The position numbers were made by a program, and so were the translations under genes. DNA of 5,520 nucleotides. Origin: Bacteroidota bacterium. GTDB taxonomy: Bacteria > Bacteroidota > Rhodothermia > Rhodothermales > UBA10348. The notes beneath the pieces were generated by a model. It ran no database searches. It was not told the DNA's origin and worked only from the letters and a program-made list of their open reading frames with translations. Each line of letters begins with the position of its first letter. The stretch's first letter is position 1. The DNA lies in assembly GCA_018623785.1 (NCBI GenBank), contig JAAZVD010000126.1, forward strand, positions 1-5,520, read 5' to 3'. Shown in pieces: positions 4,560-5,520 of this stretch.

Positions 4560-5520
4560 CTAGCGACGCAACAACCAACCAGCCCACATCCCGGAGAGCA
4601 GGGTAAGGATGCCGATACCCAGGATAGCCTCTTCCAGCCCTAAGGCGTCTGCCAGGATACCGGACAGAACGGCGCCCACGACATAGCCGCCATCGCGCCA
4701 GAGCCGGTAGACTCCCAGGGCTGAGGCGCGCCATAAGGGCGTCGAGTGGTCCGACACGACGGCCAGCAGGGTGGGATAGACAAGGGCGGTACCGACGCCC
4801 ATCCCGACCATGGCTGTGGCGTACCCGAACAGGTGTTCGGTCCCCAACAGTAGAAGGATGCTCATGCCCTGCAAGAGCATTCCCACGGCAATGGGGCCCC
4901 GGCGGCCGATACGATCCGAGAGGCAACCGGTAAACAATTGTCCCACGCCCCAGATAAGTGGGTACAAAGCCAGCAACCAGGCCGTTTCCTTGCCGCCAAC
5001 ACCTGCCTGCAGGAAAAATAAGGGCAGGATGCCCCAGGCCAGGCCGTCGTTCATGTTGTTGACGAGGCCTGCCTGGGACGCAGCGTGTAGATGACGTTCC
5101 CGCCACGTCACCCGACGGAAAACCTCTCGCCATGTGGGTGCTTCGGCTTCGTCCATACCTGCGTCCCGCTCCTGCTCGTGCGCGACGTGATCCATCGTGT
5201 CGCGAACGAAAAAGAGGGACAACAGCAGACCGCATGTGGCCAGGCCGATACCCACAAAGAACGTGAGATCTTCATTACCTGCGGCCAACCAGTATCCCGA
5301 AACCAGAGCCGCCAGGGAGACAGCCGCGTATCCGGCGCTTTCGTTGATGCCAAGGGCCAGGCCACGCTGTCGCGGCCCGACCAGATCAATCTTCATGACG
5401 ACGGTCATGGTCCAGGCGAACCCCTGGTTCAGCCCCAGCAGTGCATTGGCTGCCACGACCCAGGCCCACGATGGCGCCCACATCAGGAGAAGCGGCACGG
5501 GCAGCCCCAGCGCCCAGCCC
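4560..5520 (-). CDS. Major facilitator superfamily transporter (N-terminus outside window)
   Basis: A secondary transporter of the inner membrane; 319 residues are visible, ending at a TAG (4562-4560), and the frame is still open at the window edge, so about the first three helices are missing. A GTG at 5498 is an internal valine, since in-frame sequence (GWALGLP) continues upstream. The visible part runs from the end of TM3 through TM4 ('LLGLNQGFAWTMTVV'), TM5 ('GINESAGYAAVSLAALVSG') and TM6. A charged central loop follows (RDTMDH...WRERHLHA), then six C-terminal helices. The TM8-TM9 loop carries 'GCLSDRIGRRGP', the MFS motif A of the second half. TM11 contains 'YRLWRDGGYVVGAVLSG', similar to drug-efflux-type members. 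The substrate cannot be read from the sequence, and efflux is only a weak guess. The gene converges on the DUF2231 gene with 6 bases between the stops and no terminator hairpin. Confidence 0.9.
   Translation of the reverse strand, partial: GWALGLPVPLLLMWAPSWAWVVAANALLGLNQGFAWTMTVVMKIDLVGPRQRGLALGINESAGYAAVSLAALVSGYWLAAGNEDLTFFVGIGLATCGLLLSLFFVRDTMDHVAHEQERDAGMDEAEAPTWREVFRRVTWRERHLHAASQAGLVNNMNDGLAWGILPLFFLQAGVGGKETAWLLALYPLIWGVGQLFTGCLSDRIGRRGPIAVGMLLQGMSILLLLGTEHLFGYATAMVGMGVGTALVYPTLLAVVSDHSTPLWRASALGVYRLWRDGGYVVGAVLSGILADALGLEEAILGIGILTLLSGMWAGWLLRR

Noticed and set aside
4420..5235. 271-codon minus-strand frame overlapping the transporter gene
   Set aside because: Arg/Gly/Pro-rich shadow of the MFS gene in another frame, with no membrane segments or motifs.
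1..5520. tRNA, rRNA, CRISPR array, insertion sequence or phage element
   Set aside because: Reading both strands by eye I saw no cloverleaf-like pattern, regularly spaced direct repeats, transposase motifs or terminal inverted repeats. This was not checked by computation.

Overview
The window reads as a compact stretch of ordinary chromosome from a moderately GC-rich Gram-negative bacterium. The likeliest home is the Bacteroidota/Rhodothermota side of the tree. Three things point that way: a TonB with proline-rich and very acidic linker blocks, a DUF493 protein with a short N-terminus containing 'WPVHYLFKFIVP', and five out of five visible start codons without a convincing Shine-Dalgarno sequence. 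The lineage is an inference; no rRNA or other marker gene is present.

Layout from left to right. (1) Positions 1-880, plus strand: the 3' part of an NAD(P)H-hydrate dehydratase gene, followed after 4 bases by a small VanZ-like membrane protein; together they look like the end of an operon. (2) Positions 881-1719: a short leader, a complete tonB-like gene (1000-1656), and a very strong intrinsic terminator with a perfect 18-bp stem. (3) Positions 1720-3057: a leader with three GGTAC/GTACC half-sites, then a complete PLP-dependent class V aminotransferase of the VC1184-like 'cysteine desulfurase-like' subfamily, in which the position of the SufS catalytic cysteine is a tyrosine. (4) Positions 3062-3349, minus strand: a DUF493 (YbeD-like) protein, convergent with the aminotransferase. 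(5) Positions 3350-3482: a divergent intergenic region with an unexplained protein-like open frame on the minus strand. (6) Positions 3483-4553, plus strand: a four-helix DUF2231 membrane protein fused to a C-terminal beta-rich, probably jelly-roll, domain that should sit in the periplasm. (7) Positions 4560-5520, minus strand: a major facilitator superfamily transporter whose N-terminus lies beyond the window edge.

The genes do not form one pathway. They are short transcription units for metabolite repair, energy transduction to the outer membrane, a PLP enzyme of unknown reaction, a small regulatory-type protein, an envelope protein and a transporter. I saw no tRNA, rRNA, CRISPR array, insertion sequence or phage gene, and no clear sign of horizontal transfer. 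I do not see a convincing new multi-gene system. The most interesting points are the DUF2231/jelly-roll fusion, the desulfurase-like enzyme without the catalytic cysteine, the overlapping GGTAC inverted repeats, and the coding-like minus-strand frame upstream of the DUF493 gene.
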